Shown here piece after piece: positions 8,589 to 17,124 of a stretch of DNA of 64,000 bases. The position numbers and the translations under genes are program-made. The DNA comes from G963422745 sp963422745 (GTDB lineage Bacteria; Actinomycetota; Acidimicrobiia; Acidimicrobiales; Aldehydirespiratoraceae), in NCBI GenBank assembly GCA_963422745.1, contig OY730477.1, positions 806,001 through 870,000 on the forward strand, written 5' to 3'. The notes under the pieces are model-generated. The model had not been told where the DNA came from, searched no databases, and saw only the letters and a program-made list of their open reading frames with translations. Positions within the stretch are counted from its first letter, which is position 1, and each line of letters opens with the position of its first letter.

Positions 8589-10031
8589 GTGACCGTTAGC
8601 CTCGGCTTGGTGAATGCTCCTCGTGTCCGGTTCGCGCCAGCCCCGACCGGTTACCTGCACGTCGGCAGCGCACGATCGGCGCTGTTCAACTGGCTCTATG
8701 CGCGTGGTCACGGCGGCACGATGGTGTTGCGAATCGAAGACACCGATGCGTCGCGCAAGACCCAAGCCTTCGTGGACGCCATCCTGGAGCCGCTCAGATG
8801 GCTGGGCATCGACTGGGACGAGGGCCCGTACTTCCAAAGCGACCGGACCGAATCCCATGTCTGTGCGGTCCAGCGTCTGGTTCGTAGCGGCTGGGCATAC
8901 AACTGTGATCTAACCCGCGACGAGATTATTGCCCTGTGTCGTTCATCGGGCTTGCCTGAGGGCTACCACGGATGGTCTCGTGACCGTGACGTTCAAGACG
9001 GCCCCGGTGTGGTTGTCCGGTTCCGGGTGCCCAACGATCAACAGGTGGTCGTAAACGACATCGTTCGTGGACGCGTTGAGTTCGCAAGCCACACGATCGA
9101 GGACTTTGTCATCAGGCGAGGCAACGGAACCCCGACCTTCCATATCGCCAACACCGTCGACGATCACGACATGGGCATAACGCACGTGATTCGTGGCGAG
9201 GATCTGCTCAACACAACGCCCAGGGTGCTGCTGTTGTGGCGCGCGCTCGGCTACGGAGACCCTCCGAACTACGCCCATCTTCCGTTGCTGGTGAATGCCC
9301 AGCGCAAGAAGCTGTCGAAACGCCGTGACGACGTGGCGCTGGGGACCTACATGGCTCGCGGGTACCTGCCCGAGGCCATGGTCAATGCTCTGGCTCTGCT
9401 GGGTTGGGGACCGCGCGACGGGGTCGAGATCCGCCCGATCGCAGAGATCGTTGAGTTGTTCACGCTGGCTGAGGTGAACCGGTCGCCCGCGTTTTTTGAT
9501 ATCGACAAGCTCAACCACCTCAATGCTGCCTACATAAAGGCGCTCCGGCCTGCTCGGTTCGCGGAACTGGTAGAGCCCTATCTGTTGGGCCCGGATGTGG
9601 GTTGGCCAGTCGAGGCCTACCGCGCCGAGGTGGTCGAGGCGCTGGCACCCGATATCCAGCAGCGTATCTCGGTGCTGTCAGAAGCTCCGCAGTGGCTGCG
9701 CTGGCTGTTCGTTGACGGGATCGATAGCTTCGACCAGCGATCGTGGACCAAAGCGATGATCAAGGGCCGTGCGGCCGCCCGTGTGATTGACGAGGTCGCC
9801 GAAGCGCTGCGTGAATTGGACTTCAAGAACCCAGACGAGATCGAAGCCGCGGTAATGGGTGTCGGAAACCGTCTGACGGCTGAGCTCGGTAGCCGGGTGA
9901 TGTCACAGGCACCGGTGCGGGTCGCGCTAACCGGTCATAGCGCTGGCATTCCGCTGTGGCGGGCTATGACCCTGTTGGGTCGCGATGCTTGCCTCGCCCG
10001 CTTGGCCGCTGCTCGTTCCCGACTGTTGTAA
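8589..10031 (+). CDS. gltX: Glutamyl-tRNA synthetase
   Basis: Class I synthetase charging tRNA-Glu; in many actinobacteria it also charges tRNA-Gln with Glu for later amidation. The 480-residue product has the HIGH-type motif PAPTGYLHVGSA at 17-28, LRIEDTDASR near 47 and the KMSKS-type KLSKRR at 241-246. A second in-frame GTG at 8610 (NAPRVRF) is an equally good start. The gene is followed by tRNA-Gln and tRNA-Glu genes, its substrates. The final codons are inside a 105 bp repeat unit. Confidence 0.96.
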   Translation: MTVSLGLVNAPRVRFAPAPTGYLHVGSARSALFNWLYARGHGGTMVLRIEDTDASRKTQAFVDAILEPLRWLGIDWDEGPYFQSDRTESHVCAVQRLVRSGWAYNCDLTRDEIIALCRSSGLPEGYHGWSRDRDVQDGPGVVVRFRVPNDQQVVVNDIVRGRVEFASHTIEDFVIRRGNGTPTFHIANTVDDHDMGITHVIRGEDLLNTTPRVLLLWRALGYGDPPNYAHLPLLVNAQRKKLSKRRDDVALGTYMARGYLPEAMVNALALLGWGPRDGVEIRPIAEIVELFTLAEVNRSPAFFDIDKLNHLNAAYIKALRPARFAELVEPYLLGPDVGWPVEAYRAEVVEALAPDIQQRISVLSEAPQWLRWLFVDGIDSFDQRSWTKAMIKGRAAARVIDEVAEALRELDFKNPDEIEAAVMGVGNRLTAELGSRVMSQAPVRVALTGHSAGIPLWRAMTLLGRDACLARLAAARSRLL

Positions 10032-10380
10032 TAACCCGACTGTTATAGCACCCAGCGCGATGAGCTGGCTATGACCCTGTTGGGTCGCGATGCTTGCCTC
10101 GCCCGCTTGGCCGCTGCTCGTTCCCGACTGTTGTAATAACCCGACTGTTATAGCACCCAGCGCGATGAGCTGGCTATGACCCTGTTGGGTCGCGATGCTT
10201 GCCTCGCCCGCTTGGCCGCTGCTCGTTCCCGACTGTTGTAATAACCCGACTGTTATAGCACCCAGCGCGATGAGCTGGCTATGACCCTGTTGGGTCGCGA
10301 TGCTTGCCTCGCCCGGCTGGCCGCTGCTCGTTCCCGACTGTTGTAACAACCCGACTGCTATAGCACCCAGCGCGATCAGC
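9962..10380. repeat. 105-bp tandem array (about 4 copies) from the gltX 3' end
   Basis: The unit begins at GGCTATGACC inside the last gltX codons, contains the stop codon and continues about 35 bp into the flank. Starts of the shared block are at 9964, 10069, 10174 and 10279, an exact 105 bp period. The copies are nearly identical. The array fills the space between gltX and the tRNA genes. Confidence 0.95.
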
Positions 10381-10472
10381 TGGGTTTTCTGGGTAGTTCA
10401 ACTGGGTTGCTGGGAACTTCGTTACTGGGGACTTCGGTAGTCCTGGGAACTTCGGTAGCCTGCAAGCAACCT

Positions 10473-10544
10473 TCGGGGATGGTGTAATAGGTAACACTAC
10501 TGGTTCTGGTCCAGTCATTGGGGGTTCGAGTCCTCCTCCCCGAG
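10473..10544 (+). tRNA. tRNA-Gln(CTG)
   Basis: The 72 nt cloverleaf has acceptor arms TCGGGGA/TCCCCGA, D stem GTGT/ACAC, anticodon stem ACTGG/CCAGT with loop TTCTGGT (anticodon CTG), T loop TTCGAGT and discriminator G. CCA is not encoded. Confidence 0.93.
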
Positions 10545-10563
10545 CCGATTGATCCGAGCAACA

Positions 10564-10577
10564 CCACACCGGTGTGG
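10564..10577. other. Perfect 14-bp palindrome between tRNA genes
   Basis: CCACACC/GGTGTGG without a spacer, in the 107 bp between tRNA-Gln and tRNA-Glu. It could be a regulator site or part of a processing or termination signal; no T run follows. Confidence 0.3.
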
Positions 10578-10651
10578 CGCGCGGCAACGCCAAACGACAA
10601 CTGCATCTGGTTATGCTCGCTGAGCCAGCCGCCTCTGGTGGTAACACACAG

Positions 10652-10724
10652 GCCCCGTTCGTCTAGCGGCCGAGGACGCCACCCTCTCAAGGTGGTAGCA
10701 CGGGTTCAAATCCCGTACGGGGTA
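10652..10724 (+). tRNA. tRNA-Glu(CTC)
   Basis: The 73 nt cloverleaf has acceptor arms GCCCCGT/ACGGGGT with a G-U closing pair, anticodon stem CCACC/GGTGG with loop CTCTCAA (anticodon CTC), T arm ACGGG-TTCAAAT-CCCGT and discriminator A. CCA is not encoded. Confidence 0.93.
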
Positions 10725-10900
10725 CCCAATACACACCGGCGACTCAAGTATCCGCCACAGCGGTGTCGTCGCTGGGAGGCGATGAATTTGCGGCCTCAAT
10801 TGGAGGCAGACCGAACCCTTCCTAGGTACTGGCGTCGCTTACCGCTCACACATGGCATTCTCTACGTTGCGTCGGAGCTGTGTTGTGGATCTAGGGTGAT

Positions 10901-11935
10901 TCACCCAGCCACCACAACACGCATGGCGTCTATGGACTTCTGGTCGCCCAGCACCACGAGAACATCGCCTGGGTTCACTCTCGTATCCGGATTTGGGGCA
11001 ACGACATAGACGTTGTCGGTGCGGATGGCCAGGGTCAGCGCATGGTGGGTGCTGGTGGCGAATGTGTCGCCGAGCCGACGGTTGAGCACCGGTGATCCGT
11101 CCGAGACAGCAATCTCAACGATTTGCATACCTTGGGTCTCGCCGTGGAGTGCCTCATCCATGAAATCCGCAAGGGTCGGGTGCAGAGCCAGAGCACCCAT
11201 TCTTGCTCCGCCGATCTCGTAGGGACTAACGACTCGATCCGCTCCCGCTTGGTGGAACTTAGCTGTGTTCGCCCGTGAGCGGGTGCGCGCGACGATGAAC
11301 AAATCGGGGTTCAGGGCCTTGGCGGACAACGTGACATAGAGGTTGTCCGGGTCGGAGTCAAGTGCCGTGATCAGCGTACGCGCCCGGTCTACCCCTGCTC
11401 GGCGCAAGGTTTCATCGTCGGTCGCCTCACCGGTGATCTGCAGATGGTCGCTCTGCGGTTTCGATAGTTGGTCTATCACCACGCATGTGACGTCGTGATG
11501 ACCGATGTACCGAAGGATCGCTTGGCCCACACGGCCTGCCCCGACAAGGATGACATGGTCAGAAACTTGATCAATCATGCGTTGTGTTCTCCGGAGACGA
11601 AGACTGTCATTGAATGTGCCCGCCATCAGGGACTCCACGAACACGCCGAGGGTGTATAGGACAGCCCCCACGCCGAACACGACAAGCAGCAGGGTGAAGA
11701 CCCTGTAGCCGCGGTCAATTCGGGCGGTTGGTCCGATCTCGCCGAACCCTACGGTGGTGACCGTTATGGCGGTCTGGTAAAGAGCATCAAAGAGGCTCAA
11801 CCCAAGCAGCCGATAACCGATCACGCCGAATGCCGTGACGGTGCAGAATGTGGCGAGGCTGATCTGCACCCGCCTCCACGGATCCGATTCCGATGGTGAG
11901 ATTCGGAGCCGAAGGCCTCGAAGAGGGAACTTCAC
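10901..11935 (-). CDS. Two-TM potassium channel with RCK (TrkA-N/TrkA-C) domains
   Basis: Inner-membrane ion channel. TM1 spans about residues 26-46, the pore loop carries the K+ selectivity signature TTVGFG at 60-65, and TM2 spans about 78-100. The cytoplasmic part starts with a Rossmann RCK domain (VILVGAGRVGQAI near 128-140) that binds a nucleotide, and ends with a TrkA-C domain (about 255-344, ending VNPGDVLVVLGD). The GTG start overlaps the stop of the NTF2-like gene by 4 bp, so the two are co-translated. Confidence 0.9.
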   Translation of the reverse strand: MKFPLRGLRLRISPSESDPWRRVQISLATFCTVTAFGVIGYRLLGLSLFDALYQTAITVTTVGFGEIGPTARIDRGYRVFTLLLVVFGVGAVLYTLGVFVESLMAGTFNDSLRLRRTQRMIDQVSDHVILVGAGRVGQAILRYIGHHDVTCVVIDQLSKPQSDHLQITGEATDDETLRRAGVDRARTLITALDSDPDNLYVTLSAKALNPDLFIVARTRSRANTAKFHQAGADRVVSPYEIGGARMGALALHPTLADFMDEALHGETQGMQIVEIAVSDGSPVLNRRLGDTFATSTHHALTLAIRTDNVYVVAPNPDTRVNPGDVLVVLGDQKSIDAMRVVVAG

Positions 11936-12402
11936 TGCCGCCGACGTCTCGGCGCTGTGTGCCAGTCGAGGCCTGGCTGATGCATCATCCAGGATTCGGC
12001 GATGCGTCCCCCTTCGATCCGGTAATCGCCGATGGTGGAGATCACCATCGGGTCACCGGTCGTGAGACTCACGCCCAGCAGGGTCAGGCGGGCGTATACG
12101 TGATCGCCTACTTGTTCGATGTGGTCAATGCGCACCTCGGTACCGGTCGTGTTGCGGGTGGCATCACCCACCGATCGTCGGTAACCGGACGGTGTTTGGT
12201 AAGTCGTGCCCTCGCGTGTGTGACGAACAAACGATTCCGTCAACAGTTCCTCAAAAGTGTCGGATCGCTCACCGAGCCAGACGAGGTTCCACAACCGCAA
12301 AACTAGATCCACACCCGTTTCGCCGGAACCGAACGGGTCACTATGGCTGTCGTCAACCCCACAAACGGGTTGGCTGGGTTCGGTTGGGGATTGCTCGGTC
12401 AT
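11932..12402 (-). CDS. NTF2/SnoaL-like ester-cyclase family protein
   Basis: This 156-residue protein carries a SnoaL-like fold: VLRLWNLVWLGERSDTFEELLTESFVRHT, then GYRRSVGDATRN and the closing strand pattern GDYRIEGGRIAESWMMHQPG. Such proteins are small cone-shaped enzymes or binding proteins; no substrate can be assigned. It is translationally coupled to the downstream potassium channel. The first 30 residues are low in structure and the start could be later. Confidence 0.65.
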   Translation of the reverse strand: MTEQSPTEPSQPVCGVDDSHSDPFGSGETGVDLVLRLWNLVWLGERSDTFEELLTESFVRHTREGTTYQTPSGYRRSVGDATRNTTGTEVRIDHIEQVGDHVYARLTLLGVSLTTGDPMVISTIGDYRIEGGRIAESWMMHQPGLDWHTAPRRRRQ

Positions 12403-12495
12403 CGGGATCGTTGGCTGTTAAGTCCGCGCAACAGTAGTTGAGCCATCAGGCCACAATTTCTGTAAGGGATTGCTGGCACTGTAAGGGATTTCTGG

Positions 12496-13716
12496 TCACA
12501 GCGGTGGGACATGAGTGGCACGGATCCGGTTGTGCCAGAGGCCCCCGATGGCTGTGGCGACTAGGACAAGAACACCAAGCGCGGCGAGTGTGTGACGGAT
12601 TCCGAAGCGATCCGCGAGCAGCCCGATCGGCAGCGTCACGAGACCCAACGCGCTGAAGCTGAGCATCAGCAAAGACTGGACCCGACCGTGGTACTCCATA
12701 GCCGACAGCGAGATGGCAAGCGAGCCGTTGAGCGACTGAAACGCAGACATAGCCGCACCGACCAAAGCCATTACAACCACTGCACCCCAGAACCAGGGAC
12801 TTGTTGCGAAACCGATGAGCGACGCTCCCAGCACCACTGCGGCGAGCGTGTGACGGCGTTGCAACCTACCTGGGGTGGTGTCGGCGAGCACGATGGACAC
12901 GATGACAGCCCCTAGCGCGGCCGCGGTCGTCATCAGACCCAAAGAGGCGGCATCACGACCGAAGAGGTCCCCCACAACCACGGGCAAAAAGACCTGAACC
13001 GGAAACCCGAACACGACTGTGGCCATAGACATCACGATGATTCTCATCAGGTCGCTGCGAGCACGGACGTATCTGATGGCGTCGCTGAGATCCTTCAGAG
13101 GCCCGCCGGGTCGGCGAAGTGATGGCCCGCTACGAGGAAGCAGCATTGTGAGCACGACCGAAACGCCCGAAAGAACCGACCCGATGAAAAAGACACCTCC
13201 GAGGCCGACCCAGACCACGCCGATCAGCGTTCCCGCGATCGCAGGACCCAGGATCCGGGTGGCCTGCAAGCTCATCGTAGACAACATCACCGCGTTGGTC
13301 AGCCGGTCTCTTTGTACGAGTTCCGCGATCATCGCCATCCGGGCGGGTGCAAGCAACGAGATCGCCGCCCCACCCAGTATCGCCGCGGCTACCACCATCC
13401 AGTAGGCGACCATTCCCGTCTTGACGGCGGTACCCATCGCCACAGCGGTCAGCGTGTTTACCAGCTGGCAACCGATCATGACTGCACGTTTGTCGACCCG
13501 GTCTGCGAGCACACCACCGACGGGGATCGCAACGAGCCCGGCAAGGCCGAAGCCGAGCATCACCCCGCCGAGGGCAGCGTTGGTCCCGGTGATCTCATAT
13601 GTGAGCCATGCTCGGGCGATCTGTTGCACCTGCATAGCCAAAAAGACGAAAGTGCCACCCCACCAGAGCCGCCGGAAGGTCACGATTCCGAGGCTGTCGA
13701 ATCGTGAGCTCGTCAC
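12496..13716 (-). CDS. MFS transporter (EntS/MFS_3-like)
   Basis: The 406-residue integral membrane protein has about 12 hydrophobic segments. FRRLWWGGTFVFLAMQVQQIARAW at the N-terminus and GGVLADRVDKRAVMIG (the MFS loop 2-3 motif) place it in the major facilitator superfamily, near the MFS_3 exporters. The second half begins around residue 220 with the MRIIVMSMATVVFGFPVQVFLPV helix. Substrate unknown. A GTG start is used. It is divergent from the fused CoA-transferase gene across a repeat-rich 346 bp region. Confidence 0.88.
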   Translation of the reverse strand: MTSSRFDSLGIVTFRRLWWGGTFVFLAMQVQQIARAWLTYEITGTNAALGGVMLGFGLAGLVAIPVGGVLADRVDKRAVMIGCQLVNTLTAVAMGTAVKTGMVAYWMVVAAAILGGAAISLLAPARMAMIAELVQRDRLTNAVMLSTMSLQATRILGPAIAGTLIGVVWVGLGGVFFIGSVLSGVSVVLTMLLPRSGPSLRRPGGPLKDLSDAIRYVRARSDLMRIIVMSMATVVFGFPVQVFLPVVVGDLFGRDAASLGLMTTAAALGAVIVSIVLADTTPGRLQRRHTLAAVVLGASLIGFATSPWFWGAVVVMALVGAAMSAFQSLNGSLAISLSAMEYHGRVQSLLMLSFSALGLVTLPIGLLADRFGIRHTLAALGVLVLVATAIGGLWHNRIRATHVPPL

Positions 13717-13826
13717 TCGGGTGCCGCCTCAAGTCTCGACACGATTCTCGGGTTGGTCATCTCGGTGACCGTAGACGCAGATATGGCCTGCACCGACATC
13801 TCTGGGCGTGTCCACACATCGTCTGC

Positions 13827-13988
13827 TCACCCTGCTGCCGGGGCACAGCGGTGCCTGGCAGCGGAGACCACCCATCCCACACCAGGTGTGCTCACCCTGT
13901 CGTCAGGGGCACAGCGGTGCCTGGCAGCGGAGACCACCCATCCCACACCAGGTGTGCTCACCCTGTCGTCAGGGGCACAGCGGTGCCC
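13827..13988. repeat. 66-bp tandem repeat in divergent promoter region
   Basis: The block starting GTGCCTGGCAGCGG occurs at 13851 and 13917, and its first bases recur at 13983, an exact 66 bp period. Each full unit contains the inverted repeat CACACC-A-GGTGTG (13878-13890 and 13944-13956). The array occupies most of the 13717-14062 space between two divergent genes; no other gene is seen there. Confidence 0.9.
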
Positions 13989-14062
13989 AATCTTGCGAAT
14001 TTCGTGACCCGCCGCGAACATCATGGGATGCAGCATCTCTACGAACCAACCGAGATTCGATA

Positions 14063-16540
14063 GTGTCGACCCTGCTCAGCGACATTCGTGTGGTTGACCT
14101 AGCTGGCTATCTTGGTGAAGCCACCGGCCGTGTACTGGTTGATCTAGGTGCTGAGGTAATAAAAGTTGAGCCCCCTCAAGGCTGCGAGTCTCGCCGCGTG
14201 GGACCATTTCGCGACACCGACGGTGAGTCGCTTCACTGGCAGGCCTGGGGCCGCGGCAAAAAGAGTGTGGTGGCCGATCTCACCTCCCGAACGGATCAGG
14301 CCTTGGTGCGTGCGCTCATTGCCAGCACCGACATTCTCATCGACACCGCCGAGCCCACCGAACTCTCAGCCGTCGGTCTCGATCCCGACGTTCTAGCCAA
14401 GGAGAACCCCGGCCTTATCCATGTGAGCGTTACGCCGTTCGGTCTGACCGGACCCCGAGCCGGCCATCGGGGCACCGACATGACGCTTTCTGCTGCAGGC
14501 GGCTTCTTGAACCATCAGGGCGACAAGGACCGACCCCCGATACCGATCGGGTTCCCGGAGACCTCCAATCACGGTGCGGTGCAGGCCGCCGCGGATGCTC
14601 TGGCTGCCTTGTACGAACGTGACCGGTCGGGGCTCGGGCAGCGACTGGACGTGTCGATGCAAGCCGCTGTGGTCGGAACTTTGTTGTGGAGCAGCAGCTA
14701 CGCCGTGATCGACAAGAACCCCGGGTTTACTGCCGATGATCGCGCCGACGGCGGTTCCGACCGTGGTGGCGAAGTGGTTCCCGGTGTGCGCAACCTGGTG
14801 CTGGAGGCCTGCGCCGACGGTCATGTGGTGTTGATTTTCGTCTTGGGCGAACAGGGGAACAAGGCCTTCGCTGGCACTATGGCCTGGGTCGAGGAGGACG
14901 GCTATCTCGACGCCGATTTGTGCGGGCGGAATTGGGTGAACTGGATCTCTGAGATGCAGTCCGGTGAGTTGGCGGTGTCCGACGGACAACGGGCGATTGA
15001 GGCCGTTGTCGCATGGCTCAAGACGAAGACGAAAGCCGAATTGATGCAACGGTCACTGCGTGACAAGTTGCTGATCGCGCCGTGCAACACCGCCGCTGAT
15101 CTGTTGGCCGATCCGCAGCTCCAAGCCCGCGATTTTTGGGTTGAAGTGGACGGGGTTGTCCACCCCGGCCCGTTCATTGCTATGGACGCAACACCGATCA
15201 CATACTCTGCCGGTGCGCCCGCTCTGGGAGCTCATCAACATTTGCTGCGGACCGACGATTCGGAACCCGAACTGAGCCCGACACCCGAACCGAGCCGGAC
15301 ACCCGAACCGAGCCCGCCTCGCTCAGCGCGTGTTCGTGGCCCGATCTTCGCCGGGCTGAGGGTTGCTGACTTCACCTGGATGGCAGCTGGCCCGCTCATC
15401 ACCCGTGAACTCGCTAACCACGGGGCGACGGTTGTGCACGCCGAAACGATGACCAAGGTCGACACTATGCGGTGGCTACCCCCGTTTCAGGACAACGAAA
15501 TCGACCCCGACGCGGCCCTGCCCGCCGCCAACGCAAACCAGTCGAAGCTCGGGCTCGCATGTAACTTCGCGGCTCTTGAAGCGCGCACGGTTATCGAGCG
15601 GCTGATCCGCTGGGCCGATGTGATCGTTGAGAACTTCCGCCCCGGAACAGCAGGCCGGAACGGCTTCGATTGGGAACACGTCCACAGGCTCAACCCCGGT
15701 GCGGTGATGTTGTCGACGTCAATGCGGGGGCAGACCGGACCGGAGTCGTCATTCACCGGGTTCGGACTGCAGGGGGCGGCTCTGGGCGGTTATGCCGCCA
15801 TTACCGGCTGGCCCGATCGTTCGCCCATCGCCCCGTGGGGTGCCTATACCGATTTCGTATCGCCGAGGTTCGCGTTGGCGGCGCTAATAGCCGCTATCCG
15901 TGAGCGCAACCGGACCGGTAAGGGCCAATACCTTGATCTTTCCCAGAACGAGGCGGGTATTCATTTCCTCGCGCCGATGATTCTGGACTACACAGTCAAC
16001 GGTCGAGTCCGGCAGCGGGTGGGATACTCAGGTGAGGATGGTGCCCCCAGCGGGGTGTTCAGGGGAGAGGGCCGCGAGCGTTTCATTGTCGTGTCCGCCG
16101 TGGAAGACTCGCACTGGGCTGGCGCACGCACCGTGATCGCACCGCTGCGAGAACCGCGATTCGATGATCTCGATTCGGAGGCCCGCCGCGAGCGTCGCGC
16201 CGAGATTGAGGCTGTCTTCACGACATGGATGGTGAACCGGGACGTGTTCGAAACGGCAGAGGCTCTGCTTGCTGCTGGCTGCCCAGCGTATGCCTCGTTG
16301 CGCCCCACCGATCTCATTCGTGATCCCCAACTCAAGCATCGTGATTTCTTTGTGCCGTTGCCCCATCGCGTGATTGAAGCCAGATTTGATGGTCCGGTAA
16401 CTCTGTTCTCGGCCACGCCCGCTGTGCCATGGCGGGCAGGACCCACGATCGGGGAGAATACCGAGGAGGTACTTCGGGATCATCTGGGATTCCACGACGA
16501 AGAGATAACAGATCTGGCTACGGCAGGGGTCTTGACGTGA
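14063..16540 (+). CDS. Tandem (double-domain) CaiB/BaiF family CoA-transferase
   Basis: The 825-residue protein has two complete class III CoA-transferase domains. Domain 1 (about 1-390) opens IRVVDLAGYLGEATGRVLVDLGAEVIKVEPP. Domain 2 (about 430-825) opens GLRVADFTWMAAGPLITRELANHGATVVHAE. A Pro/Glu linker made of an in-frame 18 bp repeat (TPEPS units) joins them. Such enzymes move CoA between carboxylates, commonly in catabolism of aromatic, terpenoid or steroid acids; the substrate is not known here. The GTG at 14063 directly precedes the domain; the open frame upstream to 13808 is repeat-derived and was rejected. Confidence 0.88.
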   Translation: MSTLLSDIRVVDLAGYLGEATGRVLVDLGAEVIKVEPPQGCESRRVGPFRDTDGESLHWQAWGRGKKSVVADLTSRTDQALVRALIASTDILIDTAEPTELSAVGLDPDVLAKENPGLIHVSVTPFGLTGPRAGHRGTDMTLSAAGGFLNHQGDKDRPPIPIGFPETSNHGAVQAAADALAALYERDRSGLGQRLDVSMQAAVVGTLLWSSSYAVIDKNPGFTADDRADGGSDRGGEVVPGVRNLVLEACADGHVVLIFVLGEQGNKAFAGTMAWVEEDGYLDADLCGRNWVNWISEMQSGELAVSDGQRAIEAVVAWLKTKTKAELMQRSLRDKLLIAPCNTAADLLADPQLQARDFWVEVDGVVHPGPFIAMDATPITYSAGAPALGAHQHLLRTDDSEPELSPTPEPSRTPEPSPPRSARVRGPIFAGLRVADFTWMAAGPLITRELANHGATVVHAETMTKVDTMRWLPPFQDNEIDPDAALPAANANQSKLGLACNFAALEARTVIERLIRWADVIVENFRPGTAGRNGFDWEHVHRLNPGAVMLSTSMRGQTGPESSFTGFGLQGAALGGYAAITGWPDRSPIAPWGAYTDFVSPRFALAALIAAIRERNRTGKGQYLDLSQNEAGIHFLAPMILDYTVNGRVRQRVGYSGEDGAPSGVFRGEGRERFIVVSAVEDSHWAGARTVIAPLREPRFDDLDSEARRERRAEIEAVFTTWMVNRDVFETAEALLAAGCPAYASLRPTDLIRDPQLKHRDFFVPLPHRVIEARFDGPVTLFSATPAVPWRAGPTIGENTEEVLRDHLGFHDEEITDLATAGVLT

Positions 16541-16691
16541 TTCCGCAATTGGTGCCTGTGGAAACGGGCGATTGGAAATGGCGATGACTACACCGGGAGG
16601 CAATCTGAATCGGGCCAGATTCAACGCCGGTGAGAATATGATTTCCCCGACCACGATTTCGCCCGACTATTCGTCAGGGTGGCGCTGTCAG

Positions 16692-16790
16692 CGACCGCAC
16701 GCCTGATTGAATGCGGGTTGATGAGCAGCCCGGGGATTGTCCGCCGTCGGCGGGGTGACGACCGCACGCCCGATTGAATGCGCATTGACT
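16692..16790. repeat. Two copies of a short motif in a 400-bp gene-free gap
   Basis: The gap 16541-16939 holds no convincing gene. A motif of about 24 bp beginning GACCGCACGCC and ending GATTGAATGCG occurs near 16692 and again near 16761 with few differences. Confidence 0.5.
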
Positions 16791-16835
16791 GGTCTGTTGC
16801 TATGGGTCAGGTGACGAACTGCTACTTGTAGTGGC

Positions 16836-16855
16836 CCACATTGTGCACAATGTGG
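16836..16855. promoter_or_regulatory. Perfect 20-bp palindrome, candidate operator
   Basis: CCACATTGTG and its exact reverse complement abut without a spacer. The size and symmetry suit a dimeric regulator site. It is 295 bp after the CoA-transferase stop and 84 bp beyond the 3' end of the minus-strand tRNA-Pro, with no gene start close by, so its target is unclear; a terminator hairpin is the alternative. Confidence 0.45.
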
Positions 16856-16939
16856 CAACCAAAACTCCCAAGGCGTTGTCTCTCAAGGTGTCTATAGCGG
16901 CCCGGGCTTCAACCCGGTACATGTCTGCGCGACATCAAA

Positions 16940-17016
16940 TGGTCGGGACGGCGGGATTTGAACCCACGACCCCCTGCTCCCAAAGCAGGTGCGCTACCTA
17001 GCTGCGCCACGTCCCG
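16940..17016 (-). tRNA. tRNA-Pro(TGG), CCA encoded
   Basis: Cloverleaf on the minus strand: acceptor CGGGACG/CGTCCCG, D stem GCGC/GCGC, anticodon stem CCTGC/GCAGG with loop TTTGGGA (anticodon TGG), T loop TTCAAAT, discriminator A and a genomically encoded CCA. Confidence 0.95.
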
Positions 17017-17124
17017 AAACTTGGTGTTGACTGTACTTGTCGCTATTCACTTACTGCTTGTCGTGAGGCTGTTGCGTGTGAGTAGATCAATTGTTCAAGT
17101 AGCGGCCGGTCGTCAACTGCCGGG

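Noticed and set aside
9927..10349. 140-codon minus-strand frame through the gltX repeats
   Set aside because: It is open only because the 105 bp unit is a multiple of three; the peptide is four copies of the same 35 residues antisense to gltX.
13808..14062. N-terminal extension of the fused CoA-transferase
   Set aside because: It consists of translated 66 bp repeats and the family N-terminus starts at 14063.
16880..16940. tRNA remnant or terminator next to tRNA-Pro
   Set aside because: A CCGGG/CCCGG hairpin and an ATGTC/GACAT hairpin are present, but there is no anticodon arm and no T tract, so neither call is supported.
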